A stretch of 64,000 nucleotides of DNA from Paragordius varius (lineage: Eukaryota; Nematomorpha), in assembly GCA_964247055.1 (NCBI GenBank), contig OZ176059.1:1364001-1428000 (forward strand), written 5' to 3'. Numbering within the stretch: position 1 is the first letter of the stretch; each line of letters opens with the position of its first letter. Under the pieces are notes generated by a model, which was not told the DNA's origin, searched no databases, and saw only the letters and a list, made by a program, of their open reading frames with translations. Positions 63,201-64,000 of this stretch are shown here, one piece after another. The position numbers and the translations under genes were made by a program.

Positions 63201-63518
63201 AACAATGCTATTATTCAAATTTTCCATAATTTCAACAGCTGTTGAGGGATTCGGAAGTTGTTCTTTAGAAAAGGTGGTTTTTGGTTCATCATAATTAATA
63301 TCATTACTATTTAGGCTACCTAATATATTTGTCGATATGGGAAAATTGTTAGTGGTTAATATATTGTTGACGTTGATATTTTCATTTTCTAATACGGTAT
63401 CATGTGCTATTTCGGTGTTATATGATAAAGCGGCAGACGATAAATATGTCGTTATATCTTGAAAAGTTAAACACGTTAGTTTAATAGGCGAAATAGTAAA
63501 AGGTTGAACAACATCCAT
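46758..63518 (-). CDS. PPP1R10: PNUTS-like protein phosphatase 1 nuclear targeting subunit
   Basis: Sixteen exons: 62278-63518, 61777-61866, 61174..60666, 60118-60258, 57561-57776, 55776-55940, 54808-55160, 54331-54394, 52496-52881, 52122-52239, 51449-51804, 50491-50709, 49662-49715, 49442-49499, 47425-47919 and 46758-46831. All phases agree, giving 1512 residues (human: 940). A TFIIS/LW-like domain spans ~383-503 (FELLNSLSSLIGANGEIK, LMKISGSKIVHQC, LPLTLLQLKGNDTARIIK) and continues with LASHLVTRWM (~618). Next come AKFRPTGFE, SGFMDAL (~803-809) and the PP1-binding site RVRF (1072-1075), followed at family spacing by YYFELDENER. PNUTS recruits PP1 to chromatin and to RNA polymerase II during termination. 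Unusual: ~380 low-complexity residues precede the domain and ~113 interrupt it. An in-frame stop lies 54 nt before the ATG. The joins of the last two exons are the least certain. Confidence 0.88.
47975..48935 (+). mobile_element. decayed mariner transposon, copy 2, in intron 14 of the PNUTS-like gene
   Basis: Opposite in strand to the gene. Family phrases in several frames: MSNFVPEKVNLRHTLPSEEK, MAEALHVKTINRCLRAME, NKLGKWVHKIW, DLAKRHGKTILLYC, MAKPIKETL and SSKL. Its leader AGTACGCAGACGATCAATTT is related to that of the copy at 25440. Part of the catalytic core is missing and stops are frequent, so it is inactive. Confidence 0.8.
49076..49093 (+). repeat. C11-G-C6 homopolymer tract in intron 14
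   Basis: Eleven C, one G, six C in otherwise AT-rich DNA. As the PNUTS-like gene is on the minus strand, its pre-mRNA carries the G-rich version, which could form a quadruplex. Confidence 0.9.
49899..49937. repeat. perfect 18-bp inverted repeat with 3-nt loop, intron 12
   Basis: ATTATGTGATTAAACATT, AAA, then the exact inverse complement. It could extrude as a cruciform or form an RNA hairpin in the intron. It may be the remnant of a tiny MITE. Confidence 0.9.
50145..50330. mobile_element. hairpin MITE, GAGTAAGTATACATTG family, copy 2, intron 12
   Basis: CAGTGTTAAGTTTACATTGC at the left; ...CAATATATACTTACTCATATTG at the right is its inverse. ACAACAAAGGGCAGTATTAT in the left arm is also found at 58372. 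Confidence 0.82.
50724..50810. mobile_element. half copy of the CAGTCATGTATCC MITE, intron 11
   Basis: Only the left arm is present (CAGTCATGTATCCTCTTTAT to TTTGGTAAAGAATG). The right arm is missing. Confidence 0.7.
50998..51253. mobile_element. short foldback element, intron 11
   Basis: ATCATTACAGTTCAAATTCA and CCCTAAAAATAAATTATGTG at the left, mirrored by GGGTGAATTGAATCGTAAATG then (TA)n at the right. It belongs to the TACCATTTACA...CAAATTCACCC group. Confidence 0.7.
52241..52273. repeat. (TA)n tract forming the acceptor of PNUTS-like exon 10
   Basis: The exon starts at 52239, so the splice AG is the last base of the microsatellite plus one G. The whole acceptor region is TA repeat with no pyrimidine tract. 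Confidence 0.85.
52985..54191. mobile_element. 1.2-kb foldback element in intron 8 of the PNUTS-like gene
   Basis: CTGTGTGCAAAAAA at the left and TTTTTTTGCACACAG at the right, with TA outside both. The two ~0.55-kb halves are inverted copies (for example GCCGCAAAAATTTTTATTTG against AATAAAAATTTTCGGCAAAT). The terminus and TA target fit the Tc1/mariner group. Some frames stay open in the arms but do not resemble a transposase. Confidence 0.82.
54473..54744. mobile_element. probable MITE, CAGTAAAAATTGAAATT family, intron 7
   Basis: The right end ...TATAATTTCAATTTTTACTG is intact. The left end near 54476 (CAGATAAAACC) is worn. Confidence 0.5.
55327..55557. mobile_element. short foldback element, intron 6
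   Basis: TACCATTTAAGTTTAAATTC at the left, ...GTGAACCTGAATTGTAAATG and GTA at the right. Each end has two to three repeats of a CAATTCAAATTCACCC-like unit. Confidence 0.8.
56480..57110. other. GC-richer segment in intron 5 of the PNUTS-like gene
   Basis: Markedly richer in G and C than the surroundings, with runs such as CCTCCCCCCCCTACCCCC (57002-57019) and two hairpins (57023-57060). No coding frame or known family seen. It looks like an element acquired from a different compositional background. Confidence 0.45.
57023..57060 (+). repeat. two adjacent GC-rich hairpins
   Basis: AGTCC-GAA-GGACT (57023-57035), then CTCGGGCTGC-GTA-GCAGCACGAG (57038-57060), a 10-bp stem with one mismatch. Paired short hairpins like these occur at the ends of some mobile elements. 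Confidence 0.75.
57799..58026. mobile_element. short foldback element, intron 4 of the PNUTS-like gene
   Basis: ATCATTTACAGTTCAAATTC at the left, ...TTGAACTGTAAATGGTA at the right. It begins 23 bp upstream, in the gene's orientation, of exon 5 (57776), so its end and (TA)n abut the acceptor. Confidence 0.8.
58313..58502. mobile_element. hairpin MITE, GAGTAAGTATACATTG family, copy 3
   Basis: CAGTATGATTAAGTATACAT at the left; ...AATGTATATTTACTCATACTG at the right. The most regular copy of the three. Confidence 0.85.
58505..58650. mobile_element. short inverted-repeat element beside the preceding MITE
   Basis: ATATTGGGATTATAATCAGT at the left and its near-perfect inverse GCTGATTATAATCCCAATAT at the right. 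Confidence 0.7.
58651..60117 (-). other. remainder of intron 4 of the PNUTS-like gene
   Basis: About 1.5 kb of AT-rich intron with no convincing exon or named repeat. Confidence 0.5.
61523..61751. mobile_element. short foldback element, intron 2 of the PNUTS-like gene
   Basis: TACCATTTACTTAAATTAAC at the left, ...TTTGAACTGCAAATGGTA at the right, with an inner pair CCCTAAAAATAAATTATGTG / CACATAATTTATTTTAGGG. Confidence 0.78.
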
Positions 63519-64000
63519 ACAACATATATATGATGTTGAAGGGTTAAAAAATGTGAAACCCTTTAATTAAATATTCACCATTATGTATTACTACTTAGCG
63601 CAATGGAGTTGGTCAGATAAGAATCTTATTTTGGGGTTTCAAAGAAACCTAAATATATTAAAAGATAAAATAAGTCATATATTTGTGTTGGCCAATATCT
63701 AAGTATCAATAGGTGTTTAAGTAAAAGTAATTTATTATATTTGCAAGTATATTTATATCTACCAAATACCTTATAGAATAGCGATTAATACTTTATATTT
63801 AAACATTACATTAAAAATATTATCGATGTTAACTATGAAAGCATTTACCTTAATAATCATTTATTATTTATCACACTAAATATTATTTAAGTAAAATAAA
63901 TAATCTACATTTATTATTAAAATATACTTGTAAAATTTCTGGTTAGAATTGAGAAAAACTTATCGGGGATGAAAACAAAATGTCGGCCAACTAAGTTCTA
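63519..64000. other. 5' flank of the PNUTS-like gene
   Basis: Presumed leader and promoter. An in-frame stop 54 nt before the ATG supports the chosen start. No clear core promoter can be told from background. Confidence 0.45.

Noticed and set aside
1-64000. CRISPR array, bacterial operon or tRNA genes
   Set aside because: Tandem repeats have no spacers, genes contain spliceosomal introns, and I could not fold a convincing tRNA from any segment examined.
1-64000. Full LTR element, retrovirus-like or Polinton-like remains
   Set aside because: No long direct repeats with an internal coding region and no capsid, integrase or polymerase motifs were seen.

Overview
This window is nuclear DNA from an animal with a very AT-rich genome. 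The animal assignment rests on gene content: a PRRC2/BAT2-type gene, a PNUTS (PPP1R10)-type gene, the exon-junction helicase eIF4A3 and ribosomal protein eL43 (RPL37A). All four are split by GT-AG introns. The phylum cannot be fixed from sequence alone. The most telling lineage mark is a class of 23-26 nt introns, which occurs beside introns of about 75 to 2300 nt.

Layout from left to right: (1) <1-5699, minus strand, the 5' part of a PRRC2-like gene running off the left edge. Its first three introns are 23, 26 and 24 nt, and it carries a tandemly duplicated exon. (2) 5700-13123, gene-free DNA holding a terminal-inverted-repeat element, hairpin MITEs and a foldback element built of 21-bp repeats. 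(3) 13124-18480 (possibly to 24896), plus strand, a six-or-more-exon gene for a low-complexity protein I do not recognise. (4) 18481-27076, repeat-rich DNA with TTAA-flanked MITEs, palindromic elements and a decayed mariner. (5) 27077-29859, minus strand, a complete seven-exon eIF4A3 (411 aa). (6) 29860-39085, gene-free DNA dominated by a three-level nest of transposons. (7) 39086-39571, plus strand, a complete four-exon RPL37A (92 aa) whose first exon contributes only ATG, followed by a lone RING-like exon at 39823-39928. (8) 40733-43763, a 3.0-kb hAT-type foldback element. (9) 46758-63518, minus strand, a PNUTS-like gene that I assembled as 16 exons (1512 codons plus stop). Its introns are full of foldback elements, MITEs and a second mariner fossil.

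The recognised genes all act in mRNA production or use. PNUTS scaffolds protein phosphatase 1 at transcribing RNA polymerase II, eIF4A3 anchors the exon junction complex, PRRC2 proteins associate with translation and RNA granules, and RPL37A is a 60S protein. They are on mixed strands and kilobases apart, so nothing suggests an operon.

Most of the window is transposon-derived. I see at least six families of short inverted-repeat elements, two decayed mariners, three hAT-like elements and many (TA)n tracts, some of which form part of splice acceptors. Exon joins were derived by hand from reading frame, phase, GT-AG signals and remembered family sequences; no alignment or RNA evidence was available.
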